The translations under genes were made by a program, and so were the position numbers. From positions 1-64,000 of the forward strand of contig NZ_JAEINN010000012.1 of NCBI RefSeq assembly GCF_016342405.1: 64,000 bases of DNA. The letters run 5' to 3'. Each line of letters begins with the position of its first letter. Positions within the stretch are counted from its first letter, which is position 1. Origin of the DNA: Maridesulfovibrio ferrireducens. Its GTDB lineage: Bacteria; Desulfobacterota; Desulfovibrionia; Desulfovibrionales; Desulfovibrionaceae. This document shows positions 9,190 to 18,063 of this stretch, one piece after another. Under the pieces are notes generated by a model. It made no database searches, was not told the DNA's origin, and was given only the letters and a program-made list of their open reading frames with translations.

Positions 9190-9543
9190 TTATTTCTTGA
9201 GAAGTTCAGAAATGTTAGAAACGTTTCCGCCTCTCATACCACCACCTAAATTGCCACCAAGGCCGCCTGAAGAAAGAGTCAGTTTGCTGACAGCTTCAAG
9301 GTATTTAGTGGATACATCTTCAGGGCAGTTTTTGTATTCATACATAATGTGCTTGCCGTCGATTTCGCCTTCAATTTCATTATCAAAAGGATATCCGAAA
9401 GGCAGAATCATCATTTGCACACCCTGTTCGGCAGGAACAGTCTGAAGAACTGCAGGGTCAGTAATAAGATTTTTTTCAGCATCCCATTTTCCGATAACCA
9501 TATCGCCATTAACCATTTTAAAAAGCTTTACATTATAAGCCAC
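9190..9543 (-). CDS. Conserved small protein with Gly-rich tail, function unknown
   Basis: This 117-residue cytoplasmic protein opens with YNVKLFKMVNGDMVIGKWD, a beta-rich pattern like Sm-like/LSm small domains, then continues through LPFGYPFDNEIEGEIDGKHI. The C-terminus is Gly/Asn-rich (GGLGGNLGGGMRGGN). I do not recognise a named family with confidence. The start is GTG at 9543, backed by a strong AAGGAG six to ten bases upstream. The gene stands alone, with terminators on both sides. The flexible Gly-rich tail next to a small beta domain would suit an RNA- or protein-binding role, but this is speculation. Confidence 0.75.
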   Translation of the reverse strand: MAYNVKLFKMVNGDMVIGKWDAEKNLITDPAVLQTVPAEQGVQMMILPFGYPFDNEIEGEIDGKHIMYEYKNCPEDVSTKYLEAVSKLTLSSGGLGGNLGGGMRGGNVSNISELLKK

Positions 9544-9573
9544 AAAAACTCTCCTTAGAATTAATTATCATTA

Positions 9574-9606
9574 TAAAAAAGACCGGAAAAAAAGAGTTGT
9601 TCCGGT
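9574..9606 (-). terminator. Intrinsic terminator upstream of the 117-residue gene
   Basis: On the minus strand ACCGGAA pairs with TTCCGGT (9582-9588 with 9600-9606), followed by CTTTTTTATAA. It lies in the leader of the 9190-9543 gene, so it either isolates that gene from upstream transcription or acts as an attenuator if the promoter lies above it. Confidence 0.65.
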
Positions 9607-9717
9607 TTCTAATGTTGCGCATTGCTGTAACATGAAAGAATTAGTGACTGAGCAGAGACCTGTCAAGCTAAGGCTTGAGTCCTATTTATAAATATAATTG
9701 TCGGCTTTTAAACGAAT

Positions 9718-9752
9718 AAATCCTCCAGTTGCCTATATTAACTGGAGGATTT
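9718..9752. terminator. Terminator after the MFS transporter gene
   Basis: A 13-base-pair stem (9718-9730 with 9740-9752) carries T-rich sequence on both outer sides. It lies 57 bases past the stop of the minus-strand transporter gene, which it most likely terminates. Confidence 0.8.
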
Positions 9753-9808
9753 ATTTATTTTTTAAGCTGAAAGGTTCTCGGGAAATGTGAGACTATTCTT
9801 TTTAGTTT

Positions 9809-11092
9809 TTAATCAGCGAATTCCGGTTCAGCCATTTCACAGTTTTTTTGTGGCTGTTTTACCAGTGAGATTGCAACTGCGCCGATGATACAGCAAACTC
9901 CGCAGATTGTGAAAGCCATCGGGAAGTTTCCGAGATCTCCCAATTTTCCGCCGAGCATCGGTCCGAACATCCCTCCGACTCCGTAGGCGAGGAAAATGTA
10001 AGGATAATTCTGACCTACGTTCTTGGTTCCGAAAGTGTCAGCTGTCATAGTCGGGAACAAGGCAAAGTTTCCGCCGAAGTTAAATCCGATGATGGTCGCG
10101 CCGAGATAGAGCAGGTATTCGTGTCCGGCCATATTGGTGAAGGCTAACAGAGTCAGTCCCTGAATCGCGGTCATCAAAAGTATGGACATTTTACGCCCGA
10201 GTTTATCGCTTGCAGTTCCCCATGCAATTCTTCCGAGCCCATTGGAAAGGCTGAAGAAAACTGCCATTGCTGTTCCTGCGATAGCACTTGATTCAGCGGC
10301 AGAAAGACCCTGTGCCTGAAGAGCTTCCATGGGATAAAGTTTCATCAGCCCGATGGACATGAGTCCTGCTGCCGCACTGAAGGTAAAGGTTATGAAAATG
10401 AGTAAAAATTGAGGAGTTTTAAGCATTTCGGAGAATGAGAAATTTTCTTCTTTTTTAGCGGCACTGCCGGAAGAAGTCGCTTCGGGATTATATCCTTCAG
10501 GGAGCCAGCCTTCAGGGGGGAAAACCATCCACGTTCCACCGAGTGCTATCATTGCAAAAAAGATTAATCCGTAGATAGAAAAGGTTGTGGAAAGTCCGAA
10601 GTCGGCAATAAGGCTTCCCCATGCTCCGGCAAGTTTTACCCATGCCATTGCGCCGAATCCGAAACCTGCAACAGCAAGCCCTGTGATGAACCCTTTTTTA
10701 TCAGGAAACCAGCGCATGCCTACTGCGATAGGAACAACATAGCCAAGTCCTATTCCTGCTCCGCCGATAATTCCGATAAAGAGACAGAGAGCTGTGAAGT
10801 TAGTTCCGCCGAAAAATCCTGCAAGGGCGTAACCTGCTCCGAGTACAAGCCCGCTGAGCATCGCAAGTTTTTTGGGACCCCATACGGCAAGTTTTTTACC
10901 GGCCCAGACCATTGAAAGGGCAAAGGTTACAAGGCCGATTGAAAAAACAATCTGAGTTTGAATTTTTGTCCAACCTGCCGCAACAAGTGATGGCGTGAAT
11001 ACCGACCACGCGTAGATTGCTCCGAGAGCAAGCTGGATAAGAATTGCTCCCAGAACTGGAAACCATCGGTTCAATGTTTTTTGTTTGCCCAT
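9809..11092 (-). CDS. MFS transporter, oxalate/formate antiporter (OFA) family
   Basis: This is a 12-helix major facilitator. The N-terminus KTLNRWFPVLGAILIQLALG leading into AIYAWSVF is the hallmark of the OFA subfamily, whose characterised members exchange small carboxylates such as oxalate and formate. A charged central loop (GWLPEGYNPEA to KKEENFSFSEML) separates two six-helix halves, and the second half opens at FSEMLKTPQFLLIF, which is also typical. The start at 11092 (ATG, with GGGGGC upstream) gives the normal family N-terminus; a TTG at 11158 would add 22 charged residues. The actual substrate is unknown; in a sulfate reducer formate, lactate or a related acid is plausible. Confidence 0.85.
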   Translation of the reverse strand: MGKQKTLNRWFPVLGAILIQLALGAIYAWSVFTPSLVAAGWTKIQTQIVFSIGLVTFALSMVWAGKKLAVWGPKKLAMLSGLVLGAGYALAGFFGGTNFTALCLFIGIIGGAGIGLGYVVPIAVGMRWFPDKKGFITGLAVAGFGFGAMAWVKLAGAWGSLIADFGLSTTFSIYGLIFFAMIALGGTWMVFPPEGWLPEGYNPEATSSGSAAKKEENFSFSEMLKTPQFLLIFITFTFSAAAGLMSIGLMKLYPMEALQAQGLSAAESSAIAGTAMAVFFSLSNGLGRIAWGTASDKLGRKMSILLMTAIQGLTLLAFTNMAGHEYLLYLGATIIGFNFGGNFALFPTMTADTFGTKNVGQNYPYIFLAYGVGGMFGPMLGGKLGDLGNFPMAFTICGVCCIIGAVAISLVKQPQKNCEMAEPEFAD

Positions 11093-11362
11093 TTTCTTTT
11101 GCCCCCGGTGTTGGAATTTTCGGAAGATACTTTGGTCAGTATCTTGTTCCTGATTCAAATTTCCTGTTGTCGTCGAACCCTTTTCTGTCTGTGTGCACTC
11201 ACTTTCTGCGGTGAGTGTCTTTCTATTTATGGATTAAAGCACAGATAAAACACCTATGCATCCCATTTTCGGTGAACGGCGGAAAGTTTCGGGAAACGGC
11301 AGGGGATTGATCCCGCATACCTTCCATCGTGATATTAAAACCGTTGGCAGGAGCATAAATTG

Positions 11363-11989
11363 TTATTTAAGGATCATTTCTTCATAAGATTGTCGCCATG
11401 CTTTGGGGTGAACTTTTACTCCGGGTTTTAAATAGCCGACTGCAATGAGCATAGGAATCCAGTAATTGTCAGGTATATTGAATTCTTTTTTCACTCCGTC
11501 ATGATCGAAGCCATCCATAGGATGGGTCTCAAGTCCTTGCTCCGTGGCTGAATACATAAGCGACATTGCGAATAATCCTGCATTTTTATTGGCAAAAGCT
11601 TGAGAGGATTCACTGGTTTGTCCGTACAGGGTTTGCGTGGTGCCTGAGAAACCGTCTTTCTGTTCCTGCTGCATTTTCCCTGAATCAACATTGTCTTTGA
11701 AAACAGACTCGAATGAGCTGTTTCCTGCTTTCCATCCGTCGCGGTCAGCTAGAACAATAAGTATGACCGGAGCTTCGGTGATTTTCGGTTGATTAAAGGC
11801 AAGGGTTTGAAGTGCTGATTTTTTGTCATGATCTCTCAGCACCATAAGTTTCCATGGCTGGAGGTTGTAACTTGAAGGTGCGTTGGCAGCATTTTTAATA
11901 ATCGTTTTTAAGAGAGACTCTTCTACGTCGCGGTCAGGATCGAAAAAATTAATTGCTCTTCTTTTGATTAGAATATCCTTGAAATTCAT
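11363..11989 (-). CDS. Nitroreductase-family flavoprotein
   Basis: This 208-residue FMN-dependent oxidoreductase begins with FKDILIKRRAINFFDP, equivalent to the RRSIRxF FMN-binding start of the family. It carries NAPSSYNLQPWKLMV, the usual active-site loop, and has GLETHPMDGFD and a C-terminal VGYLKPG motif as in NfsB/YodC-type enzymes. The ATG at 11989 has an AGGAGG site and overlaps the end of the upstream pirin gene by 41 bases, so the two are co-transcribed and translationally coupled. Probable role: NAD(P)H-dependent reduction of quinones or nitro compounds; the physiological substrate is unknown. Confidence 0.9.
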   Translation of the reverse strand: MNFKDILIKRRAINFFDPDRDVEESLLKTIIKNAANAPSSYNLQPWKLMVLRDHDKKSALQTLAFNQPKITEAPVILIVLADRDGWKAGNSSFESVFKDNVDSGKMQQEQKDGFSGTTQTLYGQTSESSQAFANKNAGLFAMSLMYSATEQGLETHPMDGFDHDGVKKEFNIPDNYWIPMLIAVGYLKPGVKVHPKAWRQSYEEMILK

Positions 11990-12848
11990 TAGACTGTCCT
12001 CCTGATAAATTGTGCTTTACAAATGTTCCTTCCTGATACTCTCGAAAAGCCTGTTCCAATTCTTCCATGGAGTTCATGACGATAGGACCACGCCAGAAAA
12101 TCGGTTCATTTAATGGTTTGCCTGAAATAAGCAGAAATCGCAGATCCTTTTTACCCGCAGTTATGGCAAGCTCTTCGCCTTTATCAAACAGGATAAGCGC
12201 GCGGTTCTTCACTACGGAACCATTAACTGATCCTTTTCCTTCTATTATATAAATGAAAGCGGTGTATTCTTTGTTTAGAGGATGTACAAATTCAAGTCCG
12301 GCGGGAACGTTACAATCAAGATATTCAGGGTCAATGGCAATGTTGCGGGCCGGACCTTTTATCCCGTCCACGGTACCTGCAATAATTTTTATTATGGTTC
12401 CGTTTTTGCGTTTAATTTCTGGAATTTCAGTTTTAGTAATTTCTCGATAGCAGGGCTCAATCATTTTATGGGAAGCAGGGAGATTTGCCCATAGCTGAAA
12501 TCCGAGCATTGAGCCGTTTTTATCTCCCTTCGGCATTTCCTGATGAACAATGCCGCTACCGGCGGTCATCCACTGTACACTGCCGGATGAGATTATCCCT
12601 TTATTTCCAAGGCTGTCGCCATGTTCAATATCGCCGCTGTGGATATAAGTGATTGTTTCGATACCGCGGTGGGGATGCCATGTGAAACCTTTAATGTAAT
12701 CTTCGGGGTTATGTGAACGGAAGTCGTCCAGCATCAGGAAGGGATCAAAAAGGGATGCTTCGAAATATCCAAAAGCGCGATGAAGCTTTACACCGGCTCC
12801 TTCGGTTACTGGTTCCCCATAAAAAATCTGGCTTATTTCACGTCTCAC
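11949..12848 (-). CDS. Pirin family protein (cupin quercetinase-like)
   Basis: The 299-residue bicupin fold shows the pirin metal-site signature FTWHPHRGIETITYIHSG and a later GSGIVHQEMP, supplying the His/His/His/Glu ligands. The second cupin half (LIFDKGEELAITAG) is intact. Pirins act as redox-linked regulators or quercetin dioxygenases in characterised cases, and bacterial roles vary. The gene is first in a two-gene unit with a nitroreductase, which suggests a shared oxidative or electrophile stress role (inference). The ATG at 12848 is preceded by AAGGAGAG. Confidence 0.9.
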   Translation of the reverse strand: MRREISQIFYGEPVTEGAGVKLHRAFGYFEASLFDPFLMLDDFRSHNPEDYIKGFTWHPHRGIETITYIHSGDIEHGDSLGNKGIISSGSVQWMTAGSGIVHQEMPKGDKNGSMLGFQLWANLPASHKMIEPCYREITKTEIPEIKRKNGTIIKIIAGTVDGIKGPARNIAIDPEYLDCNVPAGLEFVHPLNKEYTAFIYIIEGKGSVNGSVVKNRALILFDKGEELAITAGKKDLRFLLISGKPLNEPIFWRGPIVMNSMEELEQAFREYQEGTFVKHNLSGGQSNEFQGYSNQKKSN

Positions 12849-12960
12849 TTCGCTCTCCTTACTTGCAAAATAGTAATGTTCACATGATAGCAGTTAGGTG
12901 CTGGTTTGCAAGTAAGAATATATAAATTTTAAGTGAAGATTTTTCATTAGGCATAAGAAA

Positions 12961-13022
12961 GCCGGGGCTCAGAATGCTTTTGTTGCCACCTTCCAATAGT
13001 CAAAAGCATCTGAACTCCCGGC
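12961..13022 (-). terminator. Long imperfect hairpin terminator for acs
   Basis: GCCGGG (12961-12966) pairs with CCCGGC (13017-13022), and CAGAATGCTTTTG pairs with CAAAAGCATCTG inside it. On the minus strand it is followed by TTTCTT. It lies 26 bases beyond the acs stop. Confidence 0.75.
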
Positions 13023-13047
13023 CTGATCCGGAGTGTTTATTTTTTTG

Positions 13048-15033
13048 TTACGGGTTCATAATTTCGTCGTAACCTTCGATAAGAGCAGTAACTACTGATG
13101 GATCGGCGAGAGTTGAAGTGTCGCCGAGGTTTGCAGTGTCACCTTCAACAATTTTGCGAAGGATGCGGCGCATGATTTTTCCACTTCTGGTTTTAGGCAG
13201 AGATGGTGAGAACTGGATAACTTCCGGTGCTGCCAGAGGTCCGATTTCCTTGCGAACATGCAAGCGCAGTTCTTTGGTGATATCTTCGCCTTCATCAAAT
13301 TCAGCCTTAAGAGTTACATAGGCGTAAATTGACTGTCCTTTAATTTCGTGCGGCATGCCGACAACAGCAGCTTCAGAAACTGATGGATGTGAAACCAGCG
13401 CTGATTCGATTTCAGCGGTTCCGAGTCTGTGACCGGAAACGTTGATAACGTCATCTACGCGGCCCATGATCCAGAAGTATCCATCTTCATCCCTGCGTGC
13501 TCCGTCACCGGATTCGTATACACCGGGGAAGCCTTGGAAGTACTGTTGTTTGAACCTTTCCTGATTACCCCAGACTCCGCGGAGCATTCCGGGCCAAGGT
13601 TTTCTGATAATAAGGAATCCGCCTTCATTAGGGCCGACTTCATTACCCTGTCTGTCAACAATCGCTGCATCAATACCGGGCAGTGGCAATGTTGCTGAGC
13701 CAGGTTTGAGCGGTGTTGCGTACGGCAGCGGAGAAAGAACATGCCCACCGGTTTCAGTCTGCCACCATGTGTCCACGATGGGAAGTTTCGCTCCGCCGAT
13801 CTGGTTGTGATACCACATCCACGCTTCGGGGTTGATCGGTTCGCCGACTGTTCCCAGAATGCGCAGGCTGGAGAGATCATATTTTTCAGTCCACTTGTCA
13901 CCTTCACGCATCAATGCGCGAATAGCGGTGGGAGCTGTGTAGAATACATTAACTCTGAACTTTTCACAGATCTGCCAGAATCTTGCTGGGTCCGGATAAG
14001 TGGGAACTGATTCGAACATGACACTGGTAGCACCGAGAGCGAGCGGTCCGTATACAATATATGAATGGCCGGTTACCCAACCGATATCAGCTGTACACCA
14101 GTGAACATCATTGTCTTTGAGATCGAAAACCCATTGGCAGGTATGAGCTGCGTAGGTCATGTAACCACCGGTTGTGTGGAAAACACCTTTTGGTTTTCCT
14201 GTACTGCCGGAAGTGTAGAGGATGAAGAGAGGATCTTCTGCATCCATGAGTTCGTAAGGGCAGTCGTCGCTGATATCCGGGTCGGACATGAGTTCTCCCC
14301 ACATTCTGTCCCTTCCTTCAATCATTTCAACTTCGTTGCCTGCTCTTGGAACAACTACACATTGTTCAACAGTGGGGCATTCTTTAAGGGCTTCGTCAGA
14401 GTTTGGTTTCAAAGGAATTACTCTGCCGCCGCGAAGTACGCCGTCACCGGTGATGTGAACTTTAACGCCGCAGTCGTTGATGCGGTCACGCAGGCTGTTA
14501 GAGCTGAATCCTGCAAAAATGATAGTGTGAGGTGCTCCGATACGGGTACAGGCGAGCATAGCAATCGCCAGTTCCGGAATCATGGGCAGATAAATTGATA
14601 CGCGGTCGCCTTTTTCAACTCCGAGTTTTTTAAGCACATTCGCAAAGCGGCAAACTTCGCGATGAAGCATATCATATGTGTAGACTTTAACTTCATCGTC
14701 CTGCTCACCCTGCCAGATTAAAGCAGCTTTGTTGCGGCGTCCATTCTCAATATGACGGTCGAGGCAGTTTGCAGACGCGTTCAGTTTCCCGCCTTCAAAC
14801 CATTTAATTTCAGGTTTGTCGAAATCGTACTCGAGTACATTGTCCCATTTGCGATCCCATGTGATGAGTTCGTCTGCGCGTTCAGCCCAGAATCCTTCCA
14901 TATCATTAATGGAGCGGTCATATATGGCTTTGTATTCCTCAAGACTTTTTACACACGCGGTGGGTACATTGGTAGGAGGATTAAAAATTCTGTTTTCAGT
15001 CGAAAGGCTTTCGATTTTGTTCTCTTCGTTCAT
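13048..15033 (-). CDS. acs: Acetate--CoA ligase (acetyl-CoA synthetase)
   Basis: This 661-residue AMP-forming enzyme activates acetate with ATP and CoA. The P-loop-like motif [12 protein letters not shown], the [18 protein letters not shown] core, the WWQTETGG adenylate motif and the C-terminal [14 protein letters not shown] with its catalytic (acetylatable) Lys are all present, and length is standard for Acs. The ATG at 15033 follows AGGAGG at ideal spacing. It is transcribed alone and ends in its own terminator. In an incomplete-oxidising sulfate reducer it would assimilate acetate; no pta/ackA genes are in view. Confidence 0.97.
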   Translation of the reverse strand: MNEENKIESLSTENRIFNPPTNVPTACVKSLEEYKAIYDRSINDMEGFWAERADELITWDRKWDNVLEYDFDKPEIKWFEGGKLNASANCLDRHIENGRRNKAALIWQGEQDDEVKVYTYDMLHREVCRFANVLKKLGVEKGDRVSIYLPMIPELAIAMLACTRIGAPHTIIFAGFSSNSLRDRINDCGVKVHITGDGVLRGGRVIPLKPNSDEALKECPTVEQCVVVPRAGNEVEMIEGRDRMWGELMSDPDISDDCPYELMDAEDPLFILYTSGSTGKPKGVFHTTGGYMTYAAHTCQWVFDLKDNDVHWCTADIGWVTGHSYIVYGPLALGATSVMFESVPTYPDPARFWQICEKFRVNVFYTAPTAIRALMREGDKWTEKYDLSSLRILGTVGEPINPEAWMWYHNQIGGAKLPIVDTWWQTETGGHVLSPLPYATPLKPGSATLPLPGIDAAIVDRQGNEVGPNEGGFLIIRKPWPGMLRGVWGNQERFKQQYFQGFPGVYESGDGARRDEDGYFWIMGRVDDVINVSGHRLGTAEIESALVSHPSVSEAAVVGMPHEIKGQSIYAYVTLKAEFDEGEDITKELRLHVRKEIGPLAAPEVIQFSPSLPKTRSGKIMRRILRKIVEGDTANLGDTSTLADPSVVTALIEGYDEIMNP

Positions 15034-15345
15034 GTTGCGAACCTCCTGAGAGTTTTTAAAGGTGCCTGTTTATGCAGAAAAGGGTTATCCGGTTCGTAAC
15101 CTGTATAAATGGTTTTTCTGACCGGATGATTTGGTTATATACAGTTTTCAACTTTGATGCACATCCTTTTCGATAAACGGCAGTAGAAAAACGTGGGCGG
15201 AAGGCAGCACCGTTTGGCGGTATGAATTGCCCGTTCATCTTAAAAAGGTGCCGTTAACGTTAGTTTGCAGCTCTTGCCCGAGGCTGTATACTGGTGTTAT
15301 CAGGTTAGATTGACTCCAAAAGATGAAAAAAGGAAGTTCCACTTA
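15034..15345. other. Divergent intergenic region, no gene seen
   Basis: These 312 bases separate the divergent acs and GT9 genes and must hold both promoters. Two related segments (GCACCGTTTGGCGG near 15208 and GGTGCCGTTAACG near 15247) could be a regulator site. I could not identify a convincing -35/-10 pair, and the short frame 15056-15238 looks non-coding. Confidence 0.4.
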
Positions 15346-16905
15346 ATGAAAGCGCTTGTCATAAATCTTACTCGTTTCGGTGATTTGCTCCAGACTCAAC
15401 CCGTGGTTTCCGGCCTTGTGCAGAGCGGATATGATACCAGTATCATGTGTCTTGATAATTTTTCAGGAACAACTGAGCTTATGAGAGATGTTTCTTTGAC
15501 GTTTGCCATGCCCGGAGCCTCTGTTCTTGCCGCTCTTGACCGTGACTGGCGGGAATCTTTAAATATTTTCGAATCTTTTTGTGCTGAAATTGAAACACAG
15601 ATCAATCCTGATTTGATCGTGAATTTAACACCGTCACTTCCGGCCCGTCTGCTTGCAATGCGGTTGAGCAGGGCAGAAGGTAAGGGACGTGAATTGCGCG
15701 GTTTTGCCGTGGATAGTTTCGGTTTTAATGCAGATACCACTCCGTGGGCAGGATTTCTGCAAGTCGCCTCGACTAACAGGGGAGCAAGTCCCTTTAATGT
15801 CGTTGATCTTTTCAGCAGAGTTGCCGGACTTGGTAATACTGCACCTTTCAGGCTTGCTGAGCCTTCTTCGGAAATGAAGGCCGCGGCTGATAAATATCTT
15901 GCTGGTCCGATACCCGGCGCTGAGGGTTTTGTTGGGTTTCAACCCGGTGCGAGTGAAGAACGCAGGCGCTGGCCTGTTAAATATTTCAGAGAGCTTGGAG
16001 ACAGGCTGTGGAAGGAATTACGAAAAGTTCCTGTTCTTTTAGGAACCAAAGGTGAACAGCATCTCGGAGAAAGAATTCTTGAAGGAGCCACTTTCCCGGC
16101 AGTAAATTTGATGGGAAAGACTGGGTTGCCCGAACTTGCAGCAGTGCTGGGCAAGCTTGATGTACTCATTACAAATGATACCGGGACAATGCACCTTGCC
16201 GCCGGCGCAGGAACTCCCGTAGCGGCAATTTTTCTGGCAACAGCCCAGCCATGGGATACAGGTCCGGCGGCAGTTAATTCCCTATGTCTGGAGCCTGATG
16301 CAGATTGTCACCCCTGTTCGTTCGGAGTTGTTTGTCCAAATGATCATATGTGCCGTCATGAAGTTGGCGCGGATGTTGTTTTTAATGCTGTGTCTCGCTT
16401 CATAAAGAATGGAGTCTGGGAATATTCAGCTGAGAAGGGTGTCCGTTCATATCTGACCGGGCGGGATGAGCTTGGTTTCATGACTCTGTCGTCGCTTTCA
16501 GGTCATGATGAAACTGACCGTCACAAATGGATAATCTTGCAAAGAGAGTTGTACCGTCGTTTTCTTGACGAGGAAGATCTTTCTGCATTGTCACTGAATA
16601 GTACGCCTCCTTCGCGAGAATTCTGTCTCAGACTTATGAAGCCGCTTTCAGAAGCCCGCGATCTTCTTTTTCTGCTGAGTAAACAATCCGAATTACTGCA
16701 AGGCAATCCTATGGAAAGTCTGAAAGTTAAATTTTTAGCTAACTTTCAGAAAATACAGGATATTTTGTCATCAAGTCCCGAGCTTACAGTCCTTTCATCT
16801 CTTTGGTATTTTGAGTCCAGAGCGCATGATTCTATGGATGGACTTTCGCTTCTTCTAAATCGTTACAGATCTCTTGTTTCTGCGCTTCATATTTCTTTTG
16901 AATAA
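15346..16905 (+). CDS. Glycosyltransferase family 9 protein (heptosyltransferase-like)
   Basis: The product resembles ADP-heptose:LPS heptosyltransferases: MKALVINLTRFGDLLQTQPV at the N-terminus, GFQPGASEERRRWP in the middle and LITNDTGTMHLAAGAGTPVAAIF in the nucleotide-sugar site. It is 519 residues, roughly 150 longer than standard WaaC/F because of a C-terminal helical extension (about residues 370-519) of unknown role. The start at 15346 was chosen over 15265 for its AGGAAG ribosome binding site and canonical N-terminus. A CHPCSFGVVCPNDHMC loop could bind metal. It probably adds a heptose or other sugar to LPS core or a surface protein. Confidence 0.85.
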   Translation: MKALVINLTRFGDLLQTQPVVSGLVQSGYDTSIMCLDNFSGTTELMRDVSLTFAMPGASVLAALDRDWRESLNIFESFCAEIETQINPDLIVNLTPSLPARLLAMRLSRAEGKGRELRGFAVDSFGFNADTTPWAGFLQVASTNRGASPFNVVDLFSRVAGLGNTAPFRLAEPSSEMKAAADKYLAGPIPGAEGFVGFQPGASEERRRWPVKYFRELGDRLWKELRKVPVLLGTKGEQHLGERILEGATFPAVNLMGKTGLPELAAVLGKLDVLITNDTGTMHLAAGAGTPVAAIFLATAQPWDTGPAAVNSLCLEPDADCHPCSFGVVCPNDHMCRHEVGADVVFNAVSRFIKNGVWEYSAEKGVRSYLTGRDELGFMTLSSLSGHDETDRHKWIILQRELYRRFLDEEDLSALSLNSTPPSREFCLRLMKPLSEARDLLFLLSKQSELLQGNPMESLKVKFLANFQKIQDILSSSPELTVLSSLWYFESRAHDSMDGLSLLLNRYRSLVSALHISFE

Positions 16906-16908
16906 ACT

Positions 16909-16925
16909 TGGCACAACTCTTGTAT
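16909..16925 (+). promoter_or_regulatory. Candidate sigma-54-type promoter (GG-N10-GT)
   Basis: TGGCAC, five bases, then TTGTAT lies 63 bases before the next gene. The -24 half matches the sigma-54 consensus exactly, but the -12 half has GT in place of the near-invariant GC, so it is only a candidate. Confidence 0.3.
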
Positions 16926-16987
16926 ATTCTCCTGCGTACCGGACCAACCGGAAAAATTTACGTATCTAATTCAGAAGGAGAGTAATC

Positions 16988-17593
16988 ATGGTCGTCATCG
17001 ATGGACACAAAAAGGAAATGGACATTAGAAGTTTTGAAAATCTGGAACAGGTTTTTGATAGCGTACTCGAAAATGGATTTCTTGACGGACGCATCGTAAC
17101 TGATGTTTTCGTAAATGAAGAACCTTTCAGCGAAATTTATCCCAATCAGTCTGAAGATATCGAAACTTCAGAGATTGAAAGTCTTGAAATCAAGAGTGCT
17201 ACAACCGTTGAAATGGCAAGCAGCATTACTCTTGAACTTTACAAAGTTGTTAACATTATGGCAGGCGGAGGCAAGCAGGTTGCAGAGCTTTTCAGACAGG
17301 CAGATGATGCCGAAGCACTTGAACTATATCAGGATCTTCTTGATGTAACTAGAGACTTCCTCGGCATGCTAGGCAGCCTCAGGGATCAATTTTCCCTCAA
17401 AGACAGCAACGGCTTCGGCGTAGTGTTGGAAGAATTTTCCAGTCTTTTCACTGAAATGACTGAAGTGCTTGAAAATGAAGATTGGATTTTACTTGCAGAT
17501 TTACTTGAATATGAATTTCTGCCTTCAGTTGAAAAGTGGAAGAATGTTATTTCCGCAATTCGTGAAGATATCAGAGAGGCAGCTAAGAGGTAA
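16988..17593 (+). CDS. Conserved acidic protein of unknown function
   Basis: This 201-residue, strongly acidic, mostly helical protein has no signal peptide. The first 60 residues form a small alpha/beta segment (DGHKKEMDIRSFENLEQVFDS), and the rest is helical (TLELYKVVNIMAGGGKQVAEL, then YQDLLDVTRDFLGMLGSL). I recognise no family. An AAGGAG precedes the ATG. It is followed after 5 bases by another small helical gene and a terminator, so the two form an operon, possibly from a sigma-54 site. The helical style of both proteins recalls flagellar or secretion accessory factors, but this is a weak inference. Confidence 0.75.
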   Translation: MVVIDGHKKEMDIRSFENLEQVFDSVLENGFLDGRIVTDVFVNEEPFSEIYPNQSEDIETSEIESLEIKSATTVEMASSITLELYKVVNIMAGGGKQVAELFRQADDAEALELYQDLLDVTRDFLGMLGSLRDQFSLKDSNGFGVVLEEFSSLFTEMTEVLENEDWILLADLLEYEFLPSVEKWKNVISAIREDIREAAKR

Positions 17594-17598
17594 ATATC

Positions 17599-17952
17599 AT
17601 GGCTGACACATTAAATCTTTTGGATCAGGCTTTAGACCTTGGACATAAGGAACTTAAGTTTCTGGTTGCCGGAGAAGTTGAAGAAGCTTTTCAGGCTGCG
17701 GAACAACGGGGATTATATACCACTCAGGCCCTTGAAACTAAAGCAAGCGTAAGCCTTGATGATATTTTGAGTAAACTTGAAAAGCTCAAATCTCTTCAGG
17801 GGCAGCTGACAACGGAAGCTAAGAAGTTACACGCTTCGGTTAAAGCGGATCTCGGGCAGGCCAAAAAGGAAAGTGTTCGGTTTAAGGGGTATCTTGGTGT
17901 CGCTAAAGGTACTCCCATTATGAAAAACCGTTATATTCATAAGGTCGGGTAA
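17599..17952 (+). CDS. Small helical protein, possibly a FlgN/FliT-like chaperone
   Basis: This 117-residue, probably all-helical protein has heptad-rich character (LDDILSKLEKLKSLQGQLTTE). Its C-terminus has the SVRFKGYLGVAKGTPIM style, which resembles the C-terminal tails of FlgN/FliT-type flagellar export chaperones. That family call is tentative. It lies 5 bases after the upstream acidic protein gene and is the last gene before a terminator. It has no membrane segment, signal or cysteine. Confidence 0.7.
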   Translation: MADTLNLLDQALDLGHKELKFLVAGEVEEAFQAAEQRGLYTTQALETKASVSLDDILSKLEKLKSLQGQLTTEAKKLHASVKADLGQAKKESVRFKGYLGVAKGTPIMKNRYIHKVG

Positions 17953-18012
17953 TTTCGCAGACCTGTTTTCAGCCTTATCCTATTGCGTTAAATGACGGTA
18001 CGACATGATTAG

Positions 18013-18045
18013 CCCCGGCAGGAATTATATTCCGGTCGGGGTTTT
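18013..18045 (+). terminator. Intrinsic terminator
   Basis: CCCCG (18013-18017) pairs with CGGGG (18037-18041), with an inner GGA/TCC pairing, followed by TTTT. It ends the two-gene operon of small helical proteins. Confidence 0.8.
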
Positions 18046-18063
18046 ATCCTTTAATTCACTTGA

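Noticed and set aside
11196-11217. Hairpin CACTCAC/GTGAGTG upstream of the MFS gene as a riboswitch or terminator
   Set aside because: The stem is only 7 base pairs and no T-run follows on the minus strand. No known riboswitch features were seen.
14065-14598. 177-residue plus-strand frame inside acs
   Set aside because: It is antisense to a clearly conserved acs gene and has no ribosome binding site or recognisable motif.
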